Shown here piece by piece: positions 45,233 to 56,330 of a DNA stretch of 64,000 nucleotides (position 1 is the stretch's first letter; every line of letters starts with the position of its first letter). The notes under the pieces were generated by a model. The model had not been told where the DNA came from. It searched no databases and saw only the letters and a list, made by a program, of their open reading frames with translations. The stretch lies in NCBI GenBank assembly GCA_003255065.1, contig QAOA01002388.1, forward strand, positions 186,001 through 250,000, given 5' to 3'. This DNA is from Cercis canadensis (Eukaryota > Streptophyta > Magnoliopsida > Fabales > Fabaceae). Both the position numbers and the translations under genes were made by a program.

Positions 45233-45559
45233 CAAACTAGAGACCCAAAATTAGTTTCGTACTAGAAATATTTGACACAACCGATGAAGAAATTTGAGGA
45301 TATCACTTTTTCTCATTTCATTTGTGACAAAAATTAGTTTGTTGACTCCTTGACAACTTTGACAGTAATGACCAAGCTCAATTGTTGAATAGTTGTGCAA
45401 CCGTACAAGTGAAATTAGAAGATAAGCTCGCCTACTGTTCAAATGTAGAAGAGGAACTTGATGATCTTCCCTGGTATCATGATATCATGCAATACATCAA
45501 ACTCAAAGATTACCCAACTAGGGCAAATGAAAATGGTAAAAGATCATTCAGCATATGGC

Positions 45560-46680
45560 GGTAGGTTTATTTTTTAGCGGAGATATTCCTTATAAAAGAA
45601 GTCATGATGGCATGCTCTTGCAGTGTGTTGATGCAAAAAAAGCCAATTGTATTTTGAGTGATGTTCATGATTGAATATGTGCCACTCATGCCAGTGGTCA
45701 TATGATGGCCTGAAAAGTCTTAAGAGCTGGGTATTATTGGATGACAATAGAGAGAGATTGCATCAATTACTTTAAAAAGTGCCATAAATACCAGATTTAT
45801 ACGGATCACATCAATACTCCATCATTTCCTCTTCATAATTTGACGACACCTTGGCCATTCTCGATGTGGGGAATTGATGTCATAGGATCCATTAATCTAA
45901 ATGCCTTTAATGGGCATCGTTTCATCTTGGTGGCAATTGATTATTTCACAAAATGGGTGGAAGCGACTTCATTTGTGAAAGTGACCTAGAGAATGGTTAT
46001 TTGTCGATAAGGGCAACCAGAGAGGATCATCACAAACAATGCCCCAAATTTGAATGGTACTTAAATATAAAAGTTGTGCAAGCAATTTGCAATTAAGCAT
46101 CACAATTCCTCACCTTATAGACCACAAATGAATGAAGTTGTTGAGGCTACCAATGAAAACATCAAGAAGATAATTGAAAAAATGGTGATAACTTACAAAG
46201 ATTGACATGAGATGCTTCCTTACGCATTGAATGCCTATCATATAACTATTTGATCTTCAACTAGGGCAACACCTTATTCTCTGGTATATGACATGGAAGT
46301 CGTTACTCCCATAGAGGTGGAGATCCCTTCACTTAGAGTTTTGATGGAAACTAAGTTGGAAGAATCGAAATGGGCAAGAGATAGGTATGAGCAATTGAAT
46401 ATGATTGAAGAAAAAAGGTTGATTGCCATTTGTCATGGGCAATTATACCAACAAATGATGGCTAGGGCCTTTAACAAGAAGGTTCAACCTTGGGAATTAC
46501 AATATGGGGATTTGGTGTCAAAGAAGATCCCGAGCACATCAAGAAGATGCTCGAGGAAAATGGGCCCTAACTTATAACGGACCGAACATGGTTAAATAGG
46601 CATTTTTAGGTAGAGCATTGATCTTGACAAACATGGAAGGTCAAGAGCTCCCTAGGCCTATAAATTCTGTTGCAGTTTAG
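45560..46680 (+). pseudogene. Element C integrase
   Basis: Inserts the DNA copy into the genome. In order: a decayed zinc-binding HHCC part (CHKY near 45785), then WGIDVIGSINLNAFNGHRFI and VAIDYFTKWVEATSFVKV (first catalytic Asp), ITNNAPNLNG where the second Asp is Asn, YRPQMNEVVEATNENIKKII with the Glu, then YHITI...SSTRATPYSLVYDM, MEVVTPIEVEIPSLRVL and a C-terminal domain up to about 46680 (ending with NMEGQELPRP). At least five stops (near 45988, 46010, 46060, 46205, 46250). Confidence 0.85.
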
Positions 46681-48001
46681 GCAAAAATTAGGGCATCAAA
46701 AAGTTCGCTAGGCTGAAATTCATGAGAATTACATAGAACAATACTAGAAGGAAAATGCGAACTATGATGACAAAACGTAATTCATGAGAAAGTCGGGAAA
46801 TTTTCACTTTATCACCACATCGTTAAATGGTCGAGTTAGATAAGTATAAGTCATATCCAACGCAATATGAAAATCAATGAAGTTGGACATTGAAGAACTG
46901 TAAACTGGGACAAGTTTTTTGACCCATGCAGCTTATGGGCTCCTCATCTTGAACTATGTGAGCTTTGGTTCCTCTTCGAGAATACGTAGGCACCTACTTA
47001 ATAGGGCAAGCCCAACATCATAAAATTCTCATGCTGGGGTAGTTGGCCTTCTACGTATTGATGGTACATCCCTATTGATTTAGTTCCTTAAAAGGTCTAA
47101 TTTTTTACTCTTTGTTTACATAAAAGAAGTTAGTTCATCGAATTAATTTCTTTCTATTATGCATTTGCTCTATGTTAAAATTACAGAATTATTGTTTTGA
47201 ATAAAATATGAGTGGATTTTTACAATGGCATATTCAGTTATTCTTAAAAGAACCTCACTATTTGGTTTTTAGATTTCAGGAGAATACAAATTCCTGATTA
47301 TTGCAGGGTTTCAGATCTAATCAAGGGTTTAAAAGGAGAAGTAAGAAAAGAAAGGATGCAGAAAAAAAAAAAAACTTTATGCAATTTAGTCAAGAGAGGT
47401 TTGACTCTATCATTCTTTGAAAAAGTGGATGGTTTCGCAAAGACAATAAATATCAGAGGTCCTCGGAGAAGGAGATGCATGTTAGCGGATTGACCTTTTG
47501 AAAGAACAAATTTTGGTTAAGCCAATTGCTTCTCAAGAATATCAATTATGCTTTATCTCAATGCCACAATGTATATTTTGAGCAGAATTTACAATTACAA
47601 GTAAATTTACAATTTGCTGCTAATTTACAATTTCTTGTCAATTTACAATTTTCTGTCAATTTATAATTTCTTGCCAATTTATAATTTCAAGCCAATTTAC
47701 AATTTCTTGTCAATTTAAAATTTCTAACCAATTTACTATTTCAAGCTAATTTACAATTTCAAGCCAATTTACAATTTCCTACCACTTTAAAATTTTCCCC
47801 CAATTTAAAGTTTATGCTAGTTTTTTAAATCCCTACATGTTTAAAATTTCTTACTATTCTTTAGATTTAGGCACCAACACTTGATATTTCATTTCTAGGA
47901 TAAAATACTTGTCTTTTGTCTTTACATGTTTTCTATATGAAAATGGGAAAAGCGATATCTTAACACATTATTCTAATAGAAAATATGTAAAGATGGACAA
48001 T
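46681..48001 (+). other. Element C 3' non-coding region
   Basis: 1.3 kb without a gene after pol. It holds an A run (47363-47374) and the minisatellite described next. The last bases, AAAGATGGACAAT, form a poor polypurine tract before the 3' LTR. Confidence 0.6.
47582..47820 (+). repeat. Minisatellite, ~19-base unit AATTTACAATTTCTTGTC
   Basis: About a dozen imperfect units of AATTTACAATTTC plus a variable 5-6 base tail (TTGTC, AAGCC, TAACC). Strongly AT-rich. Other C copies would show whether it belongs to the family or only to this copy. Confidence 0.85.
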
Positions 48002-48300
48002 TGTAGACATTGTATTTTGTTCGGGTCTTGTGCATGATTAAAAAAAAGATAAATTCTTAATTTTAATTATTGATTTTTATATTGTTATTTGGGCATTTAT
48101 AATGAAGCAAACCCTAAGCCTAATCCAGTGTTAGTCTAGCCCATTTTCTTTTATTTAGCCCATTCTTCAATAATTAAATTTTTGCAAATAATAAATAAAT
48201 CAAAGAAAATGAGAAAATGAATTTTATAAATGGATTTTTGTGTCACTAGATCTAAGGGAACCAATATGAGAGCAAGGAATAGATTTCCTCCTCTCTCTAT
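48002..48300 (+). repeat. Element C 3' LTR, first 299 bases
   Basis: Starts TGTAGACATTGTATTTTG and matches 25369-25670 with small gaps. It stops at TCTAT (48296-48300), where element D begins. The remainder should be found on the far side of D, beyond 64000, preceded by a second TCTAT. Confidence 0.9.
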
Positions 48301-49728
48301 TGTTGTGCTAAAATAGAGTGCAAGTGCACACTATCGTTTTACAAGTAATAGAGTGAGGTAGAGATCGTCCCTTGAGGATTTAATGATATCAATTACCGAA
48401 ATTGAATCAATTCCAAATTTATCTAATCAATATTGTAAAAGGGGTTCAAAGATTTAAAGTAATTAAATTGAAAATTGACAAGGCAAATATAAATCACAAA
48501 AAATGTAAGAGTGAAAAAACTCTAGGGATTCTGATTTCACCATAATTAATCATGATTTATGTTCCTTTAATCCTTAATCTATGATTCATCTTTCTATTAG
48601 CTAGCCAAGATTCCCTGACTATTCATTAGCTTTTTCCAAGGTTTAGTGAAAATATTCTTAATGACTAACCCACTATATTCCTATGTGAGTTACAATAATC
48701 AAGAATTCATCAAGCTTTATGGATCTTTTAATTAACTACACATGTCATGGAGGTATATTCCTATCCTATATGTAACCTATGAGATTTATCTCAATGAACT
48801 TAGACACACAGCTCTCCTTCCGATCTCATTGTGATTAACTACTAAACTAATTAATGGCCAATTAACTAAAAGCATAAAGAACATAGACAAATATTCAAAT
48901 AGAAAAGATAAATCTTTGATTAAGTCTAAAAGAAACTACAATCATTCATAATTAGGCTACATCATAGCCCTAGATGAGAAGTTAGTTCATAACTGAAATT
49001 AATAGCATGGTTGAATAATTTTTAAACATAAGGTAGAGGGAAGAAAAAGAAAACTCAGTTAAGAAGCTCAAATCTGCTATCACCAATTTGCACTTCCAAT
49101 CCTTGTCTTGTTCTTGCTTGCCTTCTCCCCAAAAACGTCCAGAGAGACCCAATTTTAAAACCTGAAAGTTGCTTAAATACTTATCACCCCTAATCCTAAT
49201 TCTAATAGAAAACTAAATACGTCTATGAAGTTATAAAGTAACTAGCATTGGGACTCTTCAAGGGAGGCGCAGGGGCGCCTATATTTTGGTGTCATGATGT
49301 GTTACAGGAGCTAGGGCGCTGTCCAAGGGCACTGGAGTGCAGGAGAGGGGAGCTAGGGACTTGGCAAAATGGCCTCATGGTAGAGAGCAAGGGTTGGGGC
49401 GCCTGGAGTGGTGAAATCTCTCGAGACATCCGAGAAATAGCGCTAGGCCGCTAGCAACCTAGAGTTGGGGTGCCTGAAAGCTTGGAAATTCAAGTGATGG
49501 CCGAGAGCATGCATTGGGGCGCTGGTCCAAAGCCGTTGGGGTGCTTCTCCTCTTCTTCAAATTGACAAAACTTTTCCTTAAATGCATCTAGGACAAAGAA
49601 TTTTTACACTTAACATTAAACCTATAAAATAGACAAAATTAACTTGTTTAGAGCTCAAAAACCTCAAGAAACAAACACAATATTAAGCAAAAAAAAATCT
49701 ATAAAGTGGATATAAAATCCACCTAACA
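48301..49728 (-). repeat. Element D 3' LTR
   Basis: 1428 bases; plus strand starts TGTTGTGCTAAAATAG and ends CCACCTAACA. It is the same family as the B LTRs (GCAAGTGCAC, ACCGAAATTG, CATCATAGCCCTAGA), with a GC-rich patch at 49250-49550. Confidence 0.9.
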
Positions 49729-49768
49729 AATACCCCCAAACTTAATATTTTAATTGTCCTCAAGCAAA
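49729..49768 (-). other. Polypurine tract of element D
   Basis: Minus strand: CTTTGCTTGAGGACAATT, then TTAAGTTTGGGGGTATT, directly before the LTR. Confidence 0.8.
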
Positions 49769-50510
49769 GAAAACAACTGAAAAAGAATTATTTCCACTTA
49801 AAGCTAACTATTGATTGAAAAATTTATTTACAAACTATATAGGCCTCAAAGATCTCTAAAATATATAGCTTCAAGAAAAATTAAAATGTCATGAATGTGT
49901 ATAATTACTAACCCAAAAATCAACTTCACCTCACCAAAATTCCTTGAGTTTATGTAAACACTACCCTTCCTTACTTTACTTTTTACACTTAAATCAAATT
50001 ATGGAAACAAGCTCAACTAAATAAAAATCTCAAACTAGAGTATTCAGACTTCCATATGCTTGCTTTTTATGTCCATCTCCACTAATGTAGGCAGTTCACA
50101 ATATCAAGAATCAAAAGGACTTTTGACAGGCTTGTAATGTGTGGTTGGGCTAAGGGTAAGACAATAGATAAGAACGAGGTTCAATTTGCCCATAACAAAA
50201 ATTCAATTTAGAGCAACTTTCAAGAGCACCCATTTTTCTTTTTCATTTCTAACTCCTCCAAACTAGTTTTCTTCTTTACTTTGCCATCCACTAATTACGT
50301 TTTTCTATTTTTGAGTTACTACATCCCATATTTCATGCTTTAAGAGATTCATTTTCTTTTCAATATTTGCACAATTGTCTTTTCTTTTCATTACAAATTT
50401 TCCTTTTCAACGGGGATATATGCAGCCCTTTGATTTTCATTCTTTGGTAGCAATTGCATTGATATTTTCTTTTCTTTACCAATTCTCCTTGATATTGCTT
50501 GCTCTAGATG
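49769..50510 (-). other. Element D 3' non-coding region, distal part
   Basis: No gene. Homologous to element B 38581-39280. It continues at 53373-53945 on the other side of the hAT insertion, where again no gene is seen. Confidence 0.65.
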
Positions 50511-50979
50511 CTCTTAAGAAAAGGGTGTAATCAGTCCGGTTTACACCTCAAACTGACACCGAACCGACCAAACCACCTCAGTTTGATACGGTTCAGTTTT
50601 TCAAAATTTTGAGAGACAAACCGAACAAAACCGAACCGGTCCAGTTCGGTTCGGTTTTGTCAGTTTTGCCAAAAATTCTACACAAGTTATTTTTCTTCAA
50701 AAACTACAAGGCATATCAGCAAATCAACCCAAAAAAAAATACAAACTAAGTATCACAAATTCCCAATGCACAGAAAATAAAATAAAATAAAATAAAATAA
50801 GCACTAGTAAGTGAGCCCAAAAAATCAGAAAATCAGCAAACACTTTATCAAATGTAACAAGTTCTTCCAAATTCCAATGTTGATTAAACTTCTAAATTAA
50901 AGCAGTACTTCTAAAGTTCTTCCAAATTACATATCATCCTATATCAGAAAATATCCAATTCCTCTCCAATTGCTACTGC

Positions 50980-50994
50980 AAAAAAAAAAAAAAN

Positions 50995-51029
<35 letters not shown>
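50980..51029 (+). repeat. Long A tract with one undetermined base
   Basis: Fifty positions of A with an N at 50994, followed by G. It may be the tail of an old retroposed sequence or a homopolymer expansion. The length is likely to be imprecise in the assembly. Confidence 0.8.
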
Positions 51030-51032
<3 letters not shown>

Positions 51033-52817
51033 TCTCTTAATTAGATAAACTTTGATAAACAAATCTTGTATCAGCTATAAACGTAGAAAAAGTCTAATTT
51101 ATGAAGTATGAAAAAAAACACATGAAAGCACTAAAAGTTGTCCTTAATCAAGCAATCCAGATGGACACATTAACTTCAGGTTGTACATTGAGCTGAGGGA
51201 TCTAAGACACTAGGAATCTTTAATCTTTTCATTGGGGATGTTCAAAACTGTAACTTTAAGCAAAATGAATAAGGTTGCAACTTCAAACTTACAGTCAGTA
51301 CATTCACTAAAGAGACTTCAAATACCTTAGTTTCATTGTCTTGAAAAAAATCCAATTCAAATAAGAAGAATGAAGCAAAGGAAAATAAATTGGAACTGTG
51401 ATTCTCCTAAAGGACAATTCTGATGACTATTAAAAGAAATGCAGAAAAATTAAAAAAGGAAATGCACCAAGAGAACGAACTTACAAAGGAATTTTATGTC
51501 ATGAAGTCCATTCTTCTGGGTAAAACTGCATCCAATGATGTTGATCAATTTCTAAGGTACTATTATCATTTCTCAACAAAAGCTATCATTTTACTCTGAG
51601 CAATTCTGACAAATCCCACAATATGGTTTAATGGTTCCATTTAATTCACAATTTAGCCCATTAGGTACTTGAAACCTCTTAGTATGATACCCTATGTTGA
51701 TTAGGTTTAATGGTGAAATTTCATTAACAAGCTTCTATATGGAATTTAAAAGATGTCAAATTCAATACCACAATCTAGTCTCAGTATATGTTCTATATAA
51801 AATTTATAATGATGTAAAACTAAAACCATAAAATTTATGAAGGGCGCTAGAGGAACTTGATTCACTACTTCTGCATGCATAAAGAAATGATCCTGAAGCC
51901 TCAGTCAAGTCAATGAAGGCAAAAATCAATACTGCCCTTAATTATCTAGACAAGTAACTTATTGTACTTAGCTATTTTCGTCAATATAATATCACTTGTT
52001 CCTCTATAGTTATATTTCTCAGTATCATGACAACATCTGATATTTGCATGATAGGGCAAGATAGGATTTCTAATAAGCTTTCTGTTACAGCCTCTAACAG
52101 ACTGTACCCTCTGATGTACTAAGCAAGGGAAAGGAGATAGTTGATTCATACAGGACAATAAGAAAAGAAAGATAGCCATATATGCCCAACATCTAGTACA
52201 TTTTGGTGCCTTAAATATTTTATAATGACTAAAACTTAGGCCAAAAGATCAGCTTTACATCTCAAGCAACAAAAATTCCCAACAAAACATAAGTGTATAC
52301 ATCCATATACAAAATGCAAAAAGATGAATTTGTCATTTCTTAACTATGCAACCACTTTGCATGGAACAATGCACTCCCACTCCATCTCATATCCAACCTT
52401 TTTTTCAATGATCTAAAGACAACCAGAGAAATCCCATAACCCCACTAGGAAGACAATTGTAACAACTGAGTTTTACGAAATACCTCTCCACAAAATGACG
52501 GCAAAACATGAATTATTTAGGTTCTAATATCAAGATGTAACTCCTAAAGTCACATGATACATAGTAATGCCAAAATCCAACAGAATAAATTGGAAAATAA
52601 ATTAATAAGAAAATATAAGGATTCAAGTAGAAATGAAATCCAACATATGAAATAAGGGGTAATGTTTAATGACACAATAATGCACGCGAAATATATTACT
52701 ATTGAAAGATGGTAACTGGAAAATAACAAAAATTAAATGTCACACAAACTATGTCAAATTGTCGAACAAAGTAAAATAAAAATGAGTTGTTATGTTATTC
52801 CTGCAATTATAGCTTAC
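51030..52817. other. hAT interior without recognised gene
   Basis: AT-rich, with only short open frames on both strands. It could contain introns and decayed exons of the captured gene suggested by 52818-53160, but no domain can be named. Confidence 0.4.
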
Positions 52818-52967
52818 TGCCTTATCCAGCTTCTTGAGTAATGCTGTCACCAAAGGCTTCCTGGCCCAAAAATGATGTGCAGAAAGTGACCCCATGGCTA
52901 CAACTGAGAATCGAGGTGCATAATTAGTTGACTGGGGTTTATAACTATAACAATTAACAGCAAGCAT
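52818..52967 (-). CDS. Gene-like first exon inside the hAT element
   Basis: Fifty codons from an ATG at 52967, containing PRFSVVAMGSLSAHHFWARK and PLVTALLKKLDKA, ending exactly before a GTAAGC splice donor in phase 0. The 200 bases upstream (to about 53170) are pyrimidine-rich on the coding strand, contain a CAAAACGA-type palindrome, and look like the 5' region of a plant gene. The Ser/Arg-containing N-terminus could be an organelle targeting peptide. I do not recognise the protein. It is most likely a piece of a host gene captured by the transposon, but chance cannot be excluded. Confidence 0.4.
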
Positions 52968-53945
52968 TTTATAGGGTTACTGAATCTATAACGGGGCGGC
53001 GAGGCAGCAACGTTGAAGAAGGAAAGCCACTGCCGAGAGTGAGAGTGAAGGGACTGAGGGAGATGAGAGTATGAGGGAAAGGGAAAGGGAGAGGGATAGT
53101 GATAGGTAGAGTTAGGGATTTCTGCAAAGGGGGAGAAAGAGATTGAGAATTATGCTTTTTAGTAAAACGACATCGTTTTGCTATATCCAGTTCGGTTTGG
53201 TTTAAGCTCTGTTTTTCTTCACTAAAACCGAGAACCGAACCTCACCGACCTTCTCAGTTTTTCAGAAAACCAAACCGAGAACTGGACCGACCCCTCGGTC
53301 CGGTTCAATTTTCCTCCAATTCGGTTCAATTCAGTTGGTTTGACTGGTTTGGCTTGCACCCCTACTCTTAAGAGTAAAAATGTGCTTTAGATGAAAGGTT
53401 CAAGTCAGAAGATCACAAAGGGCTAGGGGCAATGTAAGTTGACAAAGAAAAAGTCTCATTTAAGCTTAATGGGGTGTACTAAGGATAAAATATCATACAA
53501 AGGGTTAGCTAGAAAGGCTCAAACTGAACAATAATGGCCTAAATCATATCATTAATATTGCACAGCCTAAGATTTTGCCTCGACTGACAATCAAGCAAGT
53601 TCTAGTAGTCTGTGAGATTTAAAAAAAAAATAGCTATATTTACATAATCATCTGTAAGCATGCAAATTTCAAATGGAAAGGATTATATGCTCAGTGATTG
53701 CAAGAAATTCTACTTAAGAGTGAATCAACTCATGACTTAAACAAGAACACATACACATGATCTAACATTTTTCTAAAGCTAAAAGCATTTTGAAAATCAA
53801 TGTTATCATTGGCCTAAGGTTTTCAAAAAGAAAAGTTCACTCAAAAACCTACATTACAACCTAAGGAAATCAGGCATATAACATAAGTTATCTAGAAAGC
53901 AATAAAAGATGCCCACTCAAAACACCACCATAGAAAATTTACTAC

Positions 53946-53981
53946 CCACCCCCAAACTTAAAGGGAACATTGTCCTCAATG
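53946..53981 (-). other. Internal purine-tract module of element D
   Basis: Minus strand: ATTGAGGACAATGTTCCC, then TTTAAGTTTGGGGGTGGG. It follows the acidic C-terminus of the downstream ORF by about 50 bases, as in B and F. Confidence 0.7.
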
Positions 53982-54029
53982 TGAAAATGCAAGAAAGAGT
54001 ATAGTAGGGAACTTCCCTGAGTTGGTGGT

Positions 54030-55240
54030 GTGTCACTCATCATCATCGTCATCGGCAGTTCCTCGTGGTACAAAAAGGTCGAACAGTTGTGGGGCCATCC
54101 CCAGTGTGAAAGAGTAATGGCTCAAAAGCTGCGTGAGAGCATATGTCTAAAACTACATGAAACTATCATCTCGATCATGGAAAGTTTGTTGCTACTAGAA
54201 AGTGTGATTGATAGTGCTGATATCGGCTTCAATTTTTTTGAAACGCTTAATGGCGGTAAGAGGGCGACGTGGTTAAGAAGAATTGGTGGTAGCAGGTCCC
54301 GACTGATGGAAAACGGACCTCCAACTCTTAAAAGAGTTGATGAGGCTATCATCATGACACACTGAGGGTGTAGCAGTTCTTCATCAGGCCACCACGAAAG
54401 TCCAACTGCCTTACACAGTTCTTTGATCAAGGAAAGGTGCCCCAATCCTCCTGTGGTGGATCCTTTTAGGCTTTTAAGAATATGGTCATGAATGAGTTGA
54501 CCCACATCAATGGGTATGCCGGTGATGATGGCATAGAGGAGAAGCACGCGATCTCGGACGACATTGGTAATATGCATCACCGGTAGTAATTTAGCTGCTA
54601 GGAAGCTAAGCTAGGCTTTGCCTTCTCCGTCTAGAATGGATTGCTTGATGGATAGAAGGCTGTTGCCACTCATTTTCCATGCCGCATCTGGGCTACATAG
54701 AGCAGTCAAAATGGCATCTAAATCGACCTCAGGAGTTGTGAGGCGGGCTTGGAATTCGGTGTCCTTTGTGTCTGGCAATTTACACAACCAATTAATGGTG
54801 GTTCAGTTGAAAGATATATGCTTGGCTTTGACAAAGACTTTTTCACCCACTCTATCTGGTGCATTTGCATAGAATTCACGCACCAAGGGTACCACAACAG
54901 TATCCGACTATTTAACAAGATGCCCCAATTTTTTATCCATAATCGAACGAGCAATGTCGGAGTTGTAGCTATTGGGGGCTGGTTGGAGGCCCCGCTCTAG
55001 TATTAGAGCTCGTTGGACTACTGACACTTGATATCTTTTGAATGTCGCCACATTGATGAAACGTTGCTTATCATATAGGGTGGCGTGGATGAAAAGGCTC
55101 CTTTGGATGTCTTTTGCTTCTTGGAGGACATAATGGATGAAAGTGAGTGGCTTGAAGCAAAGTGAGTGACGTCCTGTGAAAAACCAAACACTTAATCCAT
55201 AAGCAAAAAAAACTGCAAAATCATAAATAAATAAATAAAA
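54030..55240 (-). pseudogene. Athila-type downstream ORF of element D
   Basis: About 400 codons in the place of env. From the N-terminal side: RFINVATFKRYQVSVVQRAL then ILERGL, the RF...RY...ERG pattern of the plant transposon-protein family; VVVPLVREFYANAPDRVGEK; HISFN; DLDAILTALCSPDAAWKMSG; RDRVLLLYAIITGIPIDVGQ; GLGHLSLIKELCKAVGL. The protein ends in FVPRGTADDDDDE. Three in-frame stops (near 54885, 54795, 54612) interrupt the main frame, and the last ~90 codons are in a shifted frame. The function of this family is unknown; no transmembrane segment is evident in the conserved part. Confidence 0.78.
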
Positions 55241-56268
55241 TAAGAGACATGCCATCACTCCATAAAAGTTATGTTCAAAAAGCTCAGCTAGAAATTATTC
55301 CTTCAAGTCAAGACTCCTTTTTGGGTATTCAACCACAAAGTGCACACAAAAAAAAAATGTTAGTCTCTAGAGCATGGAACCATGGGTCTAGAACTAGTGT
55401 CAAACATAATAGGTGCATATAGGTGTAGAGGAGGAAGTACACATGAAAAAATACCCAAGAAAGCATTTAAGTAAATATGTAAGTAATCATGGTGTGGGAG
55501 TATGCTTGCAAATGAGTGCATAAAGCCATAAAGCAAGTGCATGCCTAACAAATTCTTAATTCTTCATGCAAGTATAAGAACAAGCACGTGTGGGTACATC
55601 TAAAAACATTTGTGCTTGTGGTATATATAGAAGATTAGTAGTCCATACTAGCAAGCAAAGGGAACATAGCAAGAAAGCACACAAGCAAAGACAAAGCATG
55701 CACCCAAGGAAACAAATTTGAACCCCTTGATAGGCCAAATTTCATGTAAGCATTTTATCAAATACTTGGTGGGCACACCTCAAAACACAACCTATCGAAG
55801 TTAGTTCATGCATGCATTACCCCCAATTGGCCAAATTTCATCCAAATACACTTTAAACAAGAGATGAAGATGAGAGAAATACCTTGAATGCAGTGAAAAA
55901 TTGAAACCCCAATATGGAAACCAAGTTGACTCGATTTGGGTATGATGAGTAAGTGTTGAGCACTTTTGAACACAATGTGGTGTGTGGGTGTGGTGTAGGA
56001 TGCTAAAATGGGGAAGTATTGTACAAAAATGGTGCATTTGGTTAGATGAAGGAGAAAAATGGAAGTGCTTGAAGGTGGTTGTGTTGGTTGTGTGGGTGTG
56101 TGAAAATGGAAGTTTGAAATAGTGAAGGAGAGGAGAAGGATGGTGAGTGTGTGAGTTGTGTGTTGTGTGTTGAAGAGGAAGGAAAGAAAAAAATTAAACT
56201 ATTGACTTGAATGTAAAATTTGCTAAAAATAAGAAATAAACTAAAATAGGAGAAAGGGTTCTCAAAGA
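55241..56268 (-). other. Element D spacer between integrase and downstream ORF
   Basis: No gene. On the plus strand 55990-56170 is GT-rich (GTGTGGGTGTGG, TGTGTGTTG). Open frames there, such as 56037-55801, are low-complexity His/Thr-rich translations of it. It corresponds to 3002-4537 in F. Confidence 0.55.
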
Positions 56269-56304
56269 TTGGGTTGGCTCCCAATTAATGCTTAATTTAT
56301 AGTC
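56269..56304 (-). other. Conserved post-integrase motif (D copy)
   Basis: Minus strand: GACTATAAATTAAGCATTAA, then TTGGGAGCCAACCCAA. It is 27 bases after the integrase stop. See the F and B copies. Confidence 0.7.
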
Positions 56305-56330
56305 TTTAGCTAGACTATCTTTGGTGTAAT

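Larger units (their letters stand above)
25369..48300 (+). mobile_element. Element C: Ogre/Tat-type Ty3/gypsy retrotransposon
   Basis: A giant element: 5' LTR 25369-29057, primer site, extra ORF before gag (29885-31640), gag (32614-34330), protease and G-patch (34900-35640), reverse transcriptase, RNase H, a second RNase H, integrase (to 46680), 1.3 kb non-coding, and the first 299 bases of the 3' LTR (48002-48300). Element B is nested at 37194-44385, and element D cuts the 3' LTR at 48300, so the rest lies beyond the window. Without the nests the visible part is about 15.7 kb. The extra 5' ORF, double RNase H and long LTRs are hallmarks of Ogre/Tat elements. Every ORF is broken. Confidence 0.92.
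50519..53364. mobile_element. Non-autonomous hAT element
   Basis: 2846 bases flanked by the 8-base duplication CTCTTAAG (50511-50518 and 53365-53372), the size used by hAT transposases. The left end is AAAAGGGTGTAATC and the right end TTGCACCCCTA, which as inverted repeats resemble the TAGGGGTGTAA-type ends of plant hAT elements. Both subterminal regions (50535-50665 and 53190-53345) are dense in CGGTTCGGTT and AACCGAACC repeats in opposite directions. No transposase domain is visible. Element B, which lacks the insertion, has the uninterrupted sequence at 39280. The inside holds a long A tract and a gene-like exon. Confidence 0.85.

Noticed and set aside
47582..47820. CRISPR-like array (regular short repeats)
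   Set aside because: Units are directly adjacent with no unique spacers, AT-rich, and inside a plant retrotransposon; it is a minisatellite.
54030..54365. Plus-strand open frame of 111 codons
   Set aside because: Antisense to the downstream ORF of element D, which has family similarity on the minus strand.
55801..56284. Two small minus-strand proteins rich in His, Thr and Phe
   Set aside because: Translations of the GT-rich spacer of D; not conserved in F.
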